Shown in pieces: positions 38,088 through 47,199 of a DNA stretch of 64,000 bases. Each line of letters opens with the position of its first letter. Position 1 is the stretch's first letter. The position numbers and the translations under genes are program-made. The stretch spans positions 1,486,060 through 1,550,059 of the forward strand of contig NZ_FORC01000001.1 in assembly GCF_900113905.1 (NCBI RefSeq), given 5' to 3'. Below the pieces are notes generated by a model, which saw only the letters and a list, made by a program, of their open reading frames with translations, had not been told where the DNA came from and made no database searches. The stretch comes from Phytopseudomonas argentinensis (lineage in GTDB: Bacteria > Pseudomonadota > Gammaproteobacteria > Pseudomonadales > Pseudomonadaceae).

Positions 38088-38375
38088 ACCGGACTGGCAA
38101 TTAAGTGTTAGCTGTCGATGACTTGGCACTTTCCATTAGCGCGCCGCCTGGCCGGATGGGTTTCGCCCCTTACGGGCGCCTCACTTTCTTTGCTTGTGCA
38201 AAGAAAGTAAGCAAAGAAACACACCCCTACATACGGCCCCGGCTGCGCCGGGGTTCCCTCATTCCATCACCACTCCAGGGGCACGCTGCGAAGGGCCATC
38301 CCTGGCCCATCGCAGCTCTCGCGACATCCATGTCGCTCAACCCCTTACGCGGTGATTCCAATCGGCCTCCTGAAG
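38088..38375 (-). repeat. Dispersed structured repeat, copy B
   Basis: Read on the minus strand it begins CAGGAGGCCGATTGG. H1 is at 38321-38336 (GCGACA/TGTCGC, loop TGGA), H2 at 38293-38308 (GGGCCA/TGGCCC, loop GGGA), H3 at 38237-38253 (CCCCGGC/GCCGGGG, loop GCA) and H4 at 38183-38208 (ACTTTCTTTGC arms on the plus strand). It ends in a tail finishing TTGCCAGTCCGGT. H1-H2 spacing is 12 nt and H2-H3 is 39 nt, as in copy A. It lies head to head with copy C inside the 910-bp gap between ctpA and a binding-protein gene, which holds no gene. Confidence 0.85.
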
Positions 38376-38478
38376 GGGACTGGAGCGTCGCCTGTAACAT
38401 CGCAGCTGAAGAGCAAAGGCATAGACGCTGCCAATTTCAATTTTCGCGGAGATTACTCAAGCTCGCGTTCCGGTCCCG

Positions 38479-38767
38479 TCAGGAGGCCGAGTGGAGGTGT
38501 CGTGTAGGGGGACGAGCCGCATGGATGCGGCGAGAGGCTTAATGGGCCAAGGATGGCCCATGTAAGCCGGCCCCGGAGCGGCGCCGGAACAAGGGGAGTT
38601 TCGCGTAGCGAAACCCGGAAGTCGGGGTGCCCTTCTTTGGCACACCTTTCTTGGGCAAGCAAGAAAGGTGTGGCGCCCGTAAGGGGCGCAACACAAAGGT
38701 TCAGCAGACACGGTAATGGATAGTGCGAAGCCAGTAAGTGGTACGCACACAAACTTGCCAGTCCGGT
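38479..38767 (+). repeat. Dispersed structured repeat, copy C
   Basis: Begins CAGGAGGCCGAGTGG. H1 is at 38516-38531 (GCCGCA/TGCGGC, loop TGGA), H2 at 38544-38559 (GGGCCA/TGGCCC, loop AGGA), H3 at 38598-38614 (GTTTCGC/GCGAAAC, loop GTA) and H4 at 38641-38672 (CACACCTTTCTTG arms). The tail shares GGCGCCCGTAAGGGGCG, TAATGGA-AGTGC and the terminal TTGCCAGTCCGGT with copy B. H1-H2 spacing is 12 nt and H2-H3 is 38 nt. About 100 bp of unrelated DNA separates it from copy B. Confidence 0.85.
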
Positions 38768-38855
38768 ATCAGGACTGGCTACCCCGAGACTCCGCGAAGA
38801 ACCAAAACAAAGCCCGCCACCGCGATCAGCCGTACCGGGCTTTGCTTGGCGCGGC

Positions 38856-39611
38856 TTACAGGTAGTTGTTGGTCATCTCGTCGATAAAGCCTTCGTTACG
38901 CATCTCGTCGAGGGCCTTCTGCAGACGTTGCACCACCTCGTCCGGGGTGTCCTTGTTCAAGGCCAGGTATAGCTCCGCCTCGTTGAAACGCAGCACGGTA
39001 TTCAGCCCGCTGACGCCCTCCTGCTTGGCCAGGTAGCGGCCGACCGGATCGGTGGTGGCCCACAGGTCGATCTTGCCGCTGGTGAGCTTCTTGACGTTCT
39101 CCTGGTCACGCAGGGCATTGACCGGCGCCAGCCCCTGGCTTTCCAGGTGCTGGCTAACTGCGTCGTTCTTGTAGGCGCCGACGGTGTACTGTCCGGCGTC
39201 CTTGAGGCTCTTCACGGTCAGGTTATTACCCGGCGCCGAAAGCAGCACCCAGCCGGTCTTGGCCAGTGGGCCAACCCATTTGAACAGCGGCTGGCGTTCG
39301 GGGGTGAAGGTGGTGGAGAACAGCCCGTAGTTGGGCTTGTCGAGGGTCAGCTTGTACAGACGATCCCACGGAAAGCGCAGGGTCAGGCTGTACTTGATGC
39401 CGGCGCGCTTGAACATCTCGCGGACGATCTCGGCGTTGATACCGTCGATGCCGTCGTCACGGGCGAAGTTCTTGTCGTCCACCGCCATGTTGAACGGCGG
39501 GAAGTTCTCGGTCAGCAGCACCACCTTGTAATCGGCGGGCAGTTCGGCCCGAGCCGCACAAGCAACCAAGGTCAGTCCGAGTAGTGCAATGGTCTTCAAG
39601 GTGTTCAACAT
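38856..39611 (-). CDS. Orphan periplasmic solute-binding protein 1 (family 3)
   Basis: A 251-residue exported protein. The signal MLNTLKTIALLGLTLVACAA ends near ARA-EL. VVLLTENFPPFNMAVDDKNF and REMFKRAGIKYSLTLRFPWDR are typical of amino-acid-binding-like proteins of the transporter-substrate-binding domain family. A close paralogue lies 158 bp upstream. No permease or ATPase gene is adjacent, so this may feed a distant transporter or act as a receptor. A weak GC stem at about 38811-38836 follows the stop. Confidence 0.88.
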   Translation of the reverse strand: MLNTLKTIALLGLTLVACAARAELPADYKVVLLTENFPPFNMAVDDKNFARDDGIDGINAEIVREMFKRAGIKYSLTLRFPWDRLYKLTLDKPNYGLFSTTFTPERQPLFKWVGPLAKTGWVLLSAPGNNLTVKSLKDAGQYTVGAYKNDAVSQHLESQGLAPVNALRDQENVKKLTSGKIDLWATTDPVGRYLAKQEGVSGLNTVLRFNEAELYLALNKDTPDEVVQRLQKALDEMRNEGFIDEMTNNYL

Positions 39612-39769
39612 CTGTCGTCCCCGCCACGTGATTATGATTATGGTTGGCGGCCTCCTGCCGAACTACCGACCACCACCTTCCTGGCAATGGCTGCCAACGC
39701 TTGCACGCATGCAGCATGAACGATCGTCAGGCAGGCGCCCCCCCTCAGCGCCTGCCCCCTCAAAAGCCG

Positions 39770-40525
39770 CTAGAGATAGCTGTTGAGTATGCTGTCGACG
39801 ATGCCCTCTGCACGCATCTTGTCCAGTTCCGACTGCAGCTTCTGTACCACCTCGTCCGGCACGTCCTTGTTCAGTGCCAGATACAGCTGTGCGCTGTTGA
39901 ACCGCAGGATGGTCTTCAGGCCGCTGACGCCTTCCTGGCGGGCGAGATAACGCCCTGCCGGGTCACCGGTGGCCCACAGGTCGATCTGCCCGGCCATCAG
40001 CTTCTTGGCATTTTCCTGATCACGCAACGAGGTCACCGGCTGCAGGCCTTGTTTCTCGAGATGCTCGGCAATCGCGTCACCCTTGTAAGCGCCGATCCGG
40101 TACTGCTTGGCCTGCTGCAGGTTGTTCACCACCAGCTTGCTGTCGCCGCGGGCCAGCAGCACCCAGTCGTCCGGGCCGATGGGGCCGACCCACTTGAACA
40201 GCGCCTCGCGCTCGGGCAGCCGCGCGGTCACGAACACGCCGTAGTCGGGCTTTTCCAGTGCGAGCTTGTAGATGCGATCCCAGGGAAAGCGCAGGGTCAG
40301 GCTGTACTTGATGCCGGCGCGCTTGAACATTTCGCGCACCACGTCGACGGCGATACCATCGACGTTGTCTTCCTGGGCGAAGTTCTTGCCGTTGATCGCC
40401 ATGTTGTACGGCGGGAAGTTTTCCGTCAGCAACACCACGTTGTAGTTCGGGTCGATTTCGGCGCGCGCCGCCGATGTCATCAAAAGCAGGGCACTTGCCG
40501 CTGCCAACCACAGACGTTTGCACAT
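39770..40525 (-). CDS. Orphan periplasmic solute-binding protein 2 (family 3)
   Basis: A 251-residue paralogue of the downstream gene with the same length and identical core (REMFKRAGIKYSLTLRFPWDR, SLRDQENAKKL, GQIDLWATGDPAGRYLA). The signal peptide is MCKRLWLAAASALLLMTSAA, ending near ARA-EI. Sequence divergence outside the core suggests an old duplication with possible ligand divergence. It has no linked permease. The start ATG is supported by the signal peptide beginning directly there. Confidence 0.88.
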   Translation of the reverse strand: MCKRLWLAAASALLLMTSAARAEIDPNYNVVLLTENFPPYNMAINGKNFAQEDNVDGIAVDVVREMFKRAGIKYSLTLRFPWDRIYKLALEKPDYGVFVTARLPEREALFKWVGPIGPDDWVLLARGDSKLVVNNLQQAKQYRIGAYKGDAIAEHLEKQGLQPVTSLRDQENAKKLMAGQIDLWATGDPAGRYLARQEGVSGLKTILRFNSAQLYLALNKDVPDEVVQKLQSELDKMRAEGIVDSILNSYL

Positions 40526-40728
40526 GTACTGGACTACCTGTCATTCAAAAGCGTTGACGGGCGGCCGGAAAGGTAGCGCCCGGAGCGACCGGACGACATG
40601 GCGAAGTGGCGAGCTAGACGCTCTGGCTTGGACCCGTTCCTTGTCACTCGGGTACTAGCTTAGCGCCATTAGCGGGCATCCAAAAGGGCAATTGCACCAG
40701 GTTGGCCGCCCGCCGACGCCGGCAGGCC

Positions 40729-41499
<771 letters not shown>

Positions 41500-41508
41500 A
41501 CGGTGCTC

Positions 41509-41575
41509 CCGTAGGGTGGGTGCAACCCACCGATAAAGATTGCCTCAGTTACGGCGGGTTTCACCCGCCCTACGG
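41509..41575. repeat. Inverted REP pair between hisA and hisF
   Basis: CCGTAGGGTGGGTGCAACCC faces GGGTTTCACCCGCCCTACGG, with each arm itself palindromic. It fills the 77-bp gap between hisF and hisA and touches the hisA stop codon. A single unit of the same GTAGGGTGGGTG class lies at 51841-51865. Confidence 0.75.
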
Positions 41576-41576
41576 C

Positions 41577-42320
41577 TCAAGCCTTGAAGTGGTCGCAGAA
41601 CGCCTGCGCTTCAGCCACGTCCAGGGTGCCTTCGTAGATCGCCCGGCCGGTGATGGCGCCGACGATGCCCGGCGAGCGGGCCAGCAGCAGCTTCTCGATA
41701 TCGCCCAGGTTGTGGATACCGCCCGAGGCGATCACCGGGATGCGGCTGGCGGCGGCCAGGGCGGCGGTGGCTTCAACGTTGCAGCCCTGCATCATGCCGT
41801 CCTTGGCGATGTCGGTGTAGACGATCGCCGAGACGCCATCGGCTTCGAAACGCCTGGCCAGGTCGGTGGCCTGCACGCTGCTGACTTCAGCCCAGCCATC
41901 GGTGGCGACGAAGCCGTCCTTGGCGTCCAGGCCGACGATGACCTTGCCCGGGAAGGCCTTGCAGGCCTCGGTGACGAACTGCGGATCCTTCACCGCCTTG
42001 GTGCCGATGATCACGTAGCTGACGCCGGCCTTGACGTAGTGCTCAATGGTTTCCAGGGAACGGATACCGCCGCCGATCTGGATCGGCAGGTTCGGGTAGC
42101 GCTTGGCGATGGCAGTGACAACCTCGCCGTTGACCGGCTGGCCTTCGAAGGCGCCATTGAGGTCGACCAGGTGCAGGCGACGGCAACCGCCTTCGACCCA
42201 TTTGGCAGCCATGCTCACCGGGTCATCGGAGAACACCGTGGAATCTTCCATGCGGCCCTGGCGCAGGCGCACGCAGGCGCCGTCCTTGAGGTCGATAGCG
42301 GGAATAATCAGCATCTGCAC
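41577..42320 (-). CDS. hisA: ProFAR isomerase HisA
   Basis: A 247-residue TIM-barrel enzyme of histidine synthesis, paralogous to His[21 protein letters not shown] carries the catalytic aspartate, the second lies in [12 protein letters not shown], and the phosphate sites are QIGGGIRS and ASGGIHN. Length is normal. It is preceded by the DUF2164 gene with a 32-bp gap on the same strand. Confidence 0.98.
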   Translation of the reverse strand: MQMLIIPAIDLKDGACVRLRQGRMEDSTVFSDDPVSMAAKWVEGGCRRLHLVDLNGAFEGQPVNGEVVTAIAKRYPNLPIQIGGGIRSLETIEHYVKAGVSYVIIGTKAVKDPQFVTEACKAFPGKVIVGLDAKDGFVATDGWAEVSSVQATDLARRFEADGVSAIVYTDIAKDGMMQGCNVEATAALAAASRIPVIASGGIHNLGDIEKLLLARSPGIVGAITGRAIYEGTLDVAEAQAFCDHFKA

Positions 42321-42352
42321 ACCTTGTCTCGTCTAGTCAGCCGTAGCTGGAG

Positions 42353-42607
42353 TCAGTCTTTCTCGAGCGCCCACAGGTCGACTTCGAGGCTTTCGAAGCG
42401 CTCGCGCAGCAAACTGTGCGCATCGGTGACCGCTCGGTTGTAGTAATGCGGGGCGATATCGCGGCCAAACAGCTCAAGCAATTCCAGCACCTCGAAGGAG
42501 CCCAGCTCCAGCTCGAAACGCTCGCTCAGAAAGCGCTGCAGCTTGTGCACCGCATCGCTTTCCTGCTCGGGTGTGAGCGTAAGGATCGGCGCCTTGAGCC
42601 TGGCCAT
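42353..42607 (-). CDS. DUF2164 family protein inside the his cluster
   Basis: An 84-residue acidic helical protein. LTPEQESDAVHKLQRFLSERFELELGSFEVLELLELF and GRDIAPHYYNRAVTDAH are the conserved blocks of DUF2164. It starts directly after the hisH stop with no gap and lies between hisH and hisA, so it is co-transcribed with histidine genes. No function is known to me. The placement may be incidental, or it could help the HisH-HisF complex; nothing in the sequence decides. Confidence 0.85.
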   Translation of the reverse strand: MARLKAPILTLTPEQESDAVHKLQRFLSERFELELGSFEVLELLELFGRDIAPHYYNRAVTDAHSLLRERFESLEVDLWALEKD

Positions 42608-43246
42608 CTACCAGCGGCCATCCCAGGCGGCGAAGTTCTGCAGCAACTGCAGGCCGTGGGTGTGGCTCTTCTCCGGGTGGAACTGCACGGCGAAGCGCGA
42701 ACCGTCGGCCAGGGCCGCGGCGAAGTCCTTGCCGTAGTGGCCACGGCCGACCACCTGCTGCGCCTTGGCAGCCTCGATGTAGTAGCTGTGCACGAAGTAG
42801 AAGCGCGCCTGATCCGGAATGCTGTGCCACAGCGGATGCTTGATCGCCTGGCTCACCTCGTTCCAGCCCATATGGGGGACTTTCAGCGGCTCGCCGTCCT
42901 CGACCATGTTCTTGCCGAAGAAGCGCACCTGGCCGGGAAACAGGCCGATGCAGTCGACGCCGTCGTTCTCTTCACTGCGCTCGAGCAGCGCCTGCATGCC
43001 CACGCAGATACCCAGGAACGGGCGATCCTGGCTGACTTCACGCACCAGCTCGTCGAAGCCCAGGCGACGGATCTCGGCCATGCAGTCGCGGATCGCGCCG
43101 ACGCCTGGAAACACCACGCGATCGGCCTCGCGGATCACCTGGGCGTCGCTGGTCACCAGTACCCGGCCCGCACCGACGTGCTCCAGGGCCTTGGCCACCG
43201 AGTGCAGGTTGCCCATGCCGTAGTCGATGACGGCTACCGTCTGCAT
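42608..43246 (-). CDS. hisH: Imidazole glycerol phosphate synthase, glutamine amidotransferase subunit
   Basis: A 212-residue class I glutamine amidotransferase that supplies ammonia to HisF. The catalytic cysteine is in [12 protein letters not shown] near residue 82, and the His/Glu pair is in [14 protein letters not shown] near the C-terminus. YGMGNLHSV at the N-terminus is typical. The start ATG overlaps the hisB stop by one base in a TGATG junction. Confidence 0.98.
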   Translation of the reverse strand: MQTVAVIDYGMGNLHSVAKALEHVGAGRVLVTSDAQVIREADRVVFPGVGAIRDCMAEIRRLGFDELVREVSQDRPFLGICVGMQALLERSEENDGVDCIGLFPGQVRFFGKNMVEDGEPLKVPHMGWNEVSQAIKHPLWHSIPDQARFYFVHSYYIEAAKAQQVVGRGHYGKDFAAALADGSRFAVQFHPEKSHTHGLQLLQNFAAWDGRW

Positions 43247-43839
43247 CAGAGCACGCCCTTGGTCGAGGGCATCTGCCCGGCCATGCGCGGGTCAAGTTCG
43301 ACGGCCATGCGCAGGGCGCGGCCGAAGGCCTTGAACACGGTCTCGATCTGGTGGTGAGTGTTCACACCACGCAGGTTGTCGATGTGCAGGCTGACCTGGG
43401 CGTGGTTGACGAAGCCCTGGAAGAACTCCTGGAACAGGTCGACATCGAAGCCGCCGACCACCGCGCGGGTGAACGGCACGTGCATCTGCAGGCCAGGGCG
43501 GCCGGAGAAGTCGATGACCACGCGCGACAGCGCCTCATCCAGCGGCACGTACGAGTGGCCGTAGCGAGTCATGCCTTTCTTGTCGCCAACCGCCTTGGCG
43601 AACGCCTGGCCAAGGGTGATGCCGACGTCTTCGACGGTGTGGTGATCATCGATGTGCAGGTCGCCCTTGCAGTAGATGTCCAGGTCGATCAGGCCATGAC
43701 GGGCGATCTGGTCGAGCATGTGCTCGAAGAACGGCACGCCGGTATCGAAGCTGGCCTTGCCGCTGCCATCCAGATTGATCGAGACCTTGATCTGGGTCTC
43801 CAGGGTATTGCGCTCGACGGATGCCGTACGTTCGGCCAT
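43246..43839 (-). CDS. hisB: Imidazoleglycerol-phosphate dehydratase
   Basis: A 197-residue monofunctional manganese enzyme of histidine synthesis. The metal-binding histidine clusters [25 protein letters not shown] (here [11 protein letters not shown]) and [12 protein letters not shown] are intact. The start at 43839 gives the usual length and has GGAG upstream; the open frame runs further 5 prime but has no support. The phosphatase domain fused in enterobacteria is absent, as is normal for pseudomonads. It is the first gene of the cluster. Confidence 0.97.
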   Translation of the reverse strand: MAERTASVERNTLETQIKVSINLDGSGKASFDTGVPFFEHMLDQIARHGLIDLDIYCKGDLHIDDHHTVEDVGITLGQAFAKAVGDKKGMTRYGHSYVPLDEALSRVVIDFSGRPGLQMHVPFTRAVVGGFDVDLFQEFFQGFVNHAQVSLHIDNLRGVNTHHQIETVFKAFGRALRMAVELDPRMAGQMPSTKGVL

Positions 43840-43964
43840 CACCTGCTCCACAAAATCGTTGGGCGAAAGGGCGAACATTATAGGCTGATAAGCGGCAAAG
43901 CTATAAAGCCACACGGCGAAAATGGAGGAAAAACGCTCCGCTCGGCTCGCAAAACCGACAGGCA

Positions 43965-44000
43965 TAAAAAATCCCGCGGCGCACGAGGCGCTCGCGGGAT
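43965..44000 (-). terminator. Intrinsic terminator of the OFA transporter gene
   Basis: On the minus strand, ATCCCGCGAG and the near-complementary CCGCGGGAT flank a loop and are followed by six T residues. It lies 19 bp past the transporter stop and just upstream of the hisB promoter region. Confidence 0.8.
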
Positions 44001-44018
44001 CATTGCGGCGGCGAACTG

Positions 44019-45677
44019 TTACTGGAACAGAACGACGGTCTTCTGCAGGGTGATCCACACACCCCAGGCCAGCGGGATACCCACGGCCAGCCAGGCAGCG
44101 ATCACCAGCGGCTTGCTCGACGGATCGGCAGCCCACTCCAGTTCGGCAGCGGACGGCTTGGATTTCTCGCCATGGGCGCGCTCGGCGGCCAGCTCTGCGT
44201 CAGTCATGAAGTACTTCGGATCCACCGGGCGGACCAGCAGGTTGCAGATGAAGCCCAGCACCAGCAGGCCAGCGAGGATGTACAGGGTGATGTCGTAAGC
44301 GGCAGCGCGTTCGACGCCGATGCTCAGCTGATATTCACGCAGGTAGTTGACCAGCACCGGACCCAGTACGCCTGCGAAGGCCCAGGCAGTCAGTAGGCGA
44401 CCGTGGATGGCACCGACCATCTGGGTACCGAACAGGTCGGCCAGGTAAGCCGGAACGGTCGCGAAGCCACCACCGTACATGGACAGGATCAGGCAGAAGG
44501 CGAACACGAACAGCGCGATGCTGCCCAGGTGACCGGTCCACGGAACCAGCGCGTACAGGGTGAAGCCCAGCGCGAAGAACACGAAGTAGGTCGCCTTGCG
44601 GCCGATCAAGTCGGAGAACGAAGCCCAGAAGAAACGGCCACCGATGTTGAACAGGCTCAGCAGGCCGGTGAAGCCGGCCGCGATGGCGGCGATCTGGCCC
44701 AGCTGGGCAGCGTCCAGCTGGCTGAACGGCACATTCAGGCCGATCAGCTTGCCGCCGAAGACTTCCTGCAGCATGGGCGAAGCCATGCCGATGATGCCGA
44801 TACCGGCCGATACGTTCAGGCACAGTACGGCCCAGACCAGCCAGAATTGCGGGGTTTTCCACGCGGTGTTCACATGGACATGGCCCTTGGTGATCATCGC
44901 GTTGTTGGCCTTGGCAGCCGGCGCGACCCAGCCGGCAGGTTTCCAGCCGGTTGGTGGAACGCGGTAAGCCAGGGCGCCGCCGACCATGAAGATGAAGTAG
45001 ATCACCGCCATGACCACGAAGCTCTGCCATACGCCGACGCTGGTTTCATTGGCGAAGTGGCCCATCAGCGCTGCCGCCAGGGGAGCACCGACCATCGCGC
45101 CGCCACCGAAGCCCATGATGGCCATACCGGTGGCCATGCCGCGCTTGTCCGGGAACCACTTGATCAGCGTCGATACCGGGGAGATGTAGCCCAGGCCAAG
45201 ACCGATACCACCGATCACCCCGGAACCGACCCACATCAGCCAGATCTGGTGGGTATAGATACCCAGCGCGGAGATCAGCAGACCGCCACACCAGCAAACC
45301 GCCGAAACCAGGCCGGCCTTACGCGGGCCTGCGTGTTCCAGCCAGCCACCCCATACGGCAGCCGCGCAACCCAGGAACACGAAGAACAGGGTGTAGATCC
45401 AGCCCAGCATGGAGATCTGCCAGTCGCAGTTGCTGGCGAAGATCTGTTCGAAGAAACCGATGTCAGCCGCACATGCCACTGGCGCGGTGATACCAATGGC
45501 CTTGGACAGCGGCAGCCAGAACACGGAGAACCCGTAGGCCATGCCGATGCACAGGTGGATGGCGAGGGCAGCTGGCGGAACCAGCCAGCGGTTGAAACCG
45601 GGCTTGGCGATGATACGTTCCTTGGACAGGAATGCAGGCGTCGCCGAAGCACCGTTTTGCACGGTGGCGTCAGTCAT
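44019..45677 (-). CDS. OFA-family major facilitator transporter with extended C-terminus
   Basis: A 552-residue inner membrane protein of the oxalate/formate antiporter family of the major facilitator superfamily. About twelve core helices span residues 30-480. The motif [23 protein letters not shown] is the family loop. Oxalate/formate carriers usually have 400-450 residues. This one has a longer first periplasmic loop with two cysteines ([10 protein letters not shown] and FASNCDWQ) and a C-terminal tail carrying an extra hydrophobic helix (about 525-545). The substrate is uncertain; no oxalate or formate metabolism gene is adjacent. It appears monocistronic. Confidence 0.87.
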   Translation of the reverse strand: MTDATVQNGASATPAFLSKERIIAKPGFNRWLVPPAALAIHLCIGMAYGFSVFWLPLSKAIGITAPVACAADIGFFEQIFASNCDWQISMLGWIYTLFFVFLGCAAAVWGGWLEHAGPRKAGLVSAVCWCGGLLISALGIYTHQIWLMWVGSGVIGGIGLGLGYISPVSTLIKWFPDKRGMATGMAIMGFGGGAMVGAPLAAALMGHFANETSVGVWQSFVVMAVIYFIFMVGGALAYRVPPTGWKPAGWVAPAAKANNAMITKGHVHVNTAWKTPQFWLVWAVLCLNVSAGIGIIGMASPMLQEVFGGKLIGLNVPFSQLDAAQLGQIAAIAAGFTGLLSLFNIGGRFFWASFSDLIGRKATYFVFFALGFTLYALVPWTGHLGSIALFVFAFCLILSMYGGGFATVPAYLADLFGTQMVGAIHGRLLTAWAFAGVLGPVLVNYLREYQLSIGVERAAAYDITLYILAGLLVLGFICNLLVRPVDPKYFMTDAELAAERAHGEKSKPSAAELEWAADPSSKPLVIAAWLAVGIPLAWGVWITLQKTVVLFQ

Positions 45678-46027
45678 GTTTTCTTCTCTGATTAGGTTGG
45701 CAAACAGGTATTAACTGGCAACGCCTCGAAAGAAGCGCAACCAAACAACAAGTAAGTACGGGAGAATCCATTCGCGCTAGCTGAACGCTAGCTTCCCCGC
45801 GGCATTGTGTCACATCGCCATGGTGATTGCGCAACCTCCCAGGCAGCTCTTTTATGGATCTGTCGCCCATTTCTCACCTACAACTGCGGTTTTTGGCGAC
45901 GACCGGTCATTGGCAGCCCGACCGTGGCTCAGCAGACACCGCGCCGCGAGCCCGCACCTTAGCGACTGGCCATGACGATTGCATTGCGCCAAGCTTGCAG
46001 GCCCGACCGCCAGGGCACAGGAGCATC
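45678..46027. other. Divergent intergenic region with a GCTAGC dyad
   Basis: This 350-bp gap lies between the transporter and oxidoreductase genes. GCTAGC-TGAAC-GCTAGC at 45776-45792 is a symmetrical pair of 6-bp palindromes about 100 bp upstream of the transporter start and could be an operator. No gene is credible here, and the in-frame extension of the oxidoreductase gene into the gap lacks homology-like features. Confidence 0.4.
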
Positions 46028-47134
46028 ATGGACAGCATCGACACCCTGATCATCGGCGCCGGCGCGCTGGGCCTGGCCTGCGCCGCCAGACTGGCGACAC
46101 CCGAGCGCAGCACGCTCATCGTCGAGCAGGAAGCCTTGATAGGCAGCCATACCTCCAGCCGCAATTCGGAGGTGATCCATGCCGGCCTCTACTACCCACC
46201 CGGGTCGCTGAAAGCCGAACTGTGCCTGGAAGGCCGCGAGCGCCTGTACGCCTGGTGCGCGCGCTGGCAGGTGGCGTACCGGCGCATCGGCAAGCTGCTG
46301 GTGGCCGTCGACGACGCGGAACGCGGCCAACTCGCCGCGCTGCTCGGCAATGCCCAGGCCTGTGGCGTGCATACGCTTGAGGCGCTCGAAGGCGCAGCGC
46401 TGAAACGCCTCGAGCCCGCGGTGCGGGGTGTGGCCGCGCTGTTTTCGCCCGATACGGGCATCATCGACAGCCATGCCTTCATGCAGTCGCTGCTGGCCTA
46501 CGCCGAAAACCAGGGCGCGCAGCTGGTGCTGCACACCCAGGTAAACGGCTTGGTGCGCGAAAGCGACGGCTGGCGGGTCGACGGCATCAGCGGAGGCGAA
46601 GCCTTCACCCTCAAGGCCCAGCGGGTGGTCAACGCCGCCGGGCTGTTCGCCCAGACACTGGCCGAGCGCACCCAGGGCATCGCGCCACGAGACATACCGC
46701 GCCTGTACCTGTGCCAGGGTAACTACTTCACCTACAGTGGTCGATCGCCCTTCAGCCACCTTATCTATCCAATGCCGGAGGCCAACACCAGCGGGCTGGG
46801 CATCCACGCCACGCTGGACCTGGCCGGCCAGGTGCGCTTCGGCCCCGATACCCGGTACCTCGACAGCCTCGACTATCAGGTCGACGAACGCCTGCGCGAG
46901 CGCTTCGCTCAGGCCGTGCGTCGCTATTTCCCGGCACTGGACAGCGCCCGCCTGGCTCCCGGTTACGCAGGCGTGCGCCCCAAGCTCAGCGGCCCTGGGC
47001 AAAGCGCCGAGGATTTTGTGCTGCAAACCGCCGCCGAGCATGGTCTACCAGGACTGGTGAATCTGTTCGGCATCGAATCGCCAGGGCTGACGGCCAGCCT
47101 GGCCATCGCCGAACGGGTTGCTCGAAGCCTTTAA
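46028..47134 (+). CDS. FAD-dependent oxidoreductase, L-2-hydroxyglutarate oxidase-like
   Basis: A 368-residue DAO-family flavoenzyme. The FAD-binding dinucleotide fold is at the N-terminus (DTLIIGAGALGLACAARLA, residues 5-23). SSRNSEVIHAGLYYPPGSLKA near residue 45 is the hallmark of the LhgO/YgaF group. The C-terminal FIG-type block GLVNLFGIESPGLTASLAIAE is complete. The likely reaction is oxidation of a 2-hydroxy acid with electrons passed to the membrane quinone pool, but the substrate is inferred from family only. The start at 46028 begins the FAD fold and has AGGAG upstream. Confidence 0.88.
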   Translation: MDSIDTLIIGAGALGLACAARLATPERSTLIVEQEALIGSHTSSRNSEVIHAGLYYPPGSLKAELCLEGRERLYAWCARWQVAYRRIGKLLVAVDDAERGQLAALLGNAQACGVHTLEALEGAALKRLEPAVRGVAALFSPDTGIIDSHAFMQSLLAYAENQGAQLVLHTQVNGLVRESDGWRVDGISGGEAFTLKAQRVVNAAGLFAQTLAERTQGIAPRDIPRLYLCQGNYFTYSGRSPFSHLIYPMPEANTSGLGIHATLDLAGQVRFGPDTRYLDSLDYQVDERLRERFAQAVRRYFPALDSARLAPGYAGVRPKLSGPGQSAEDFVLQTAAEHGLPGLVNLFGIESPGLTASLAIAERVARSL

Positions 47135-47199
47135 CCCTGGGGCCGCCCTGGGCGTTATACTCGCGGATTCAAATTCTCGTCACTGCATAGGACTCGTCC

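Noticed and set aside
38453..38752. Overlapping 97-99 codon frames on the minus strand of the repeat at 38480-38767, and similar ones at 3536-3926
   Set aside because: They are translations of the structured repeat. Frames are not kept between copies, whereas hairpins are, so they are likely spurious proteins of the kind often annotated as hypothetical.
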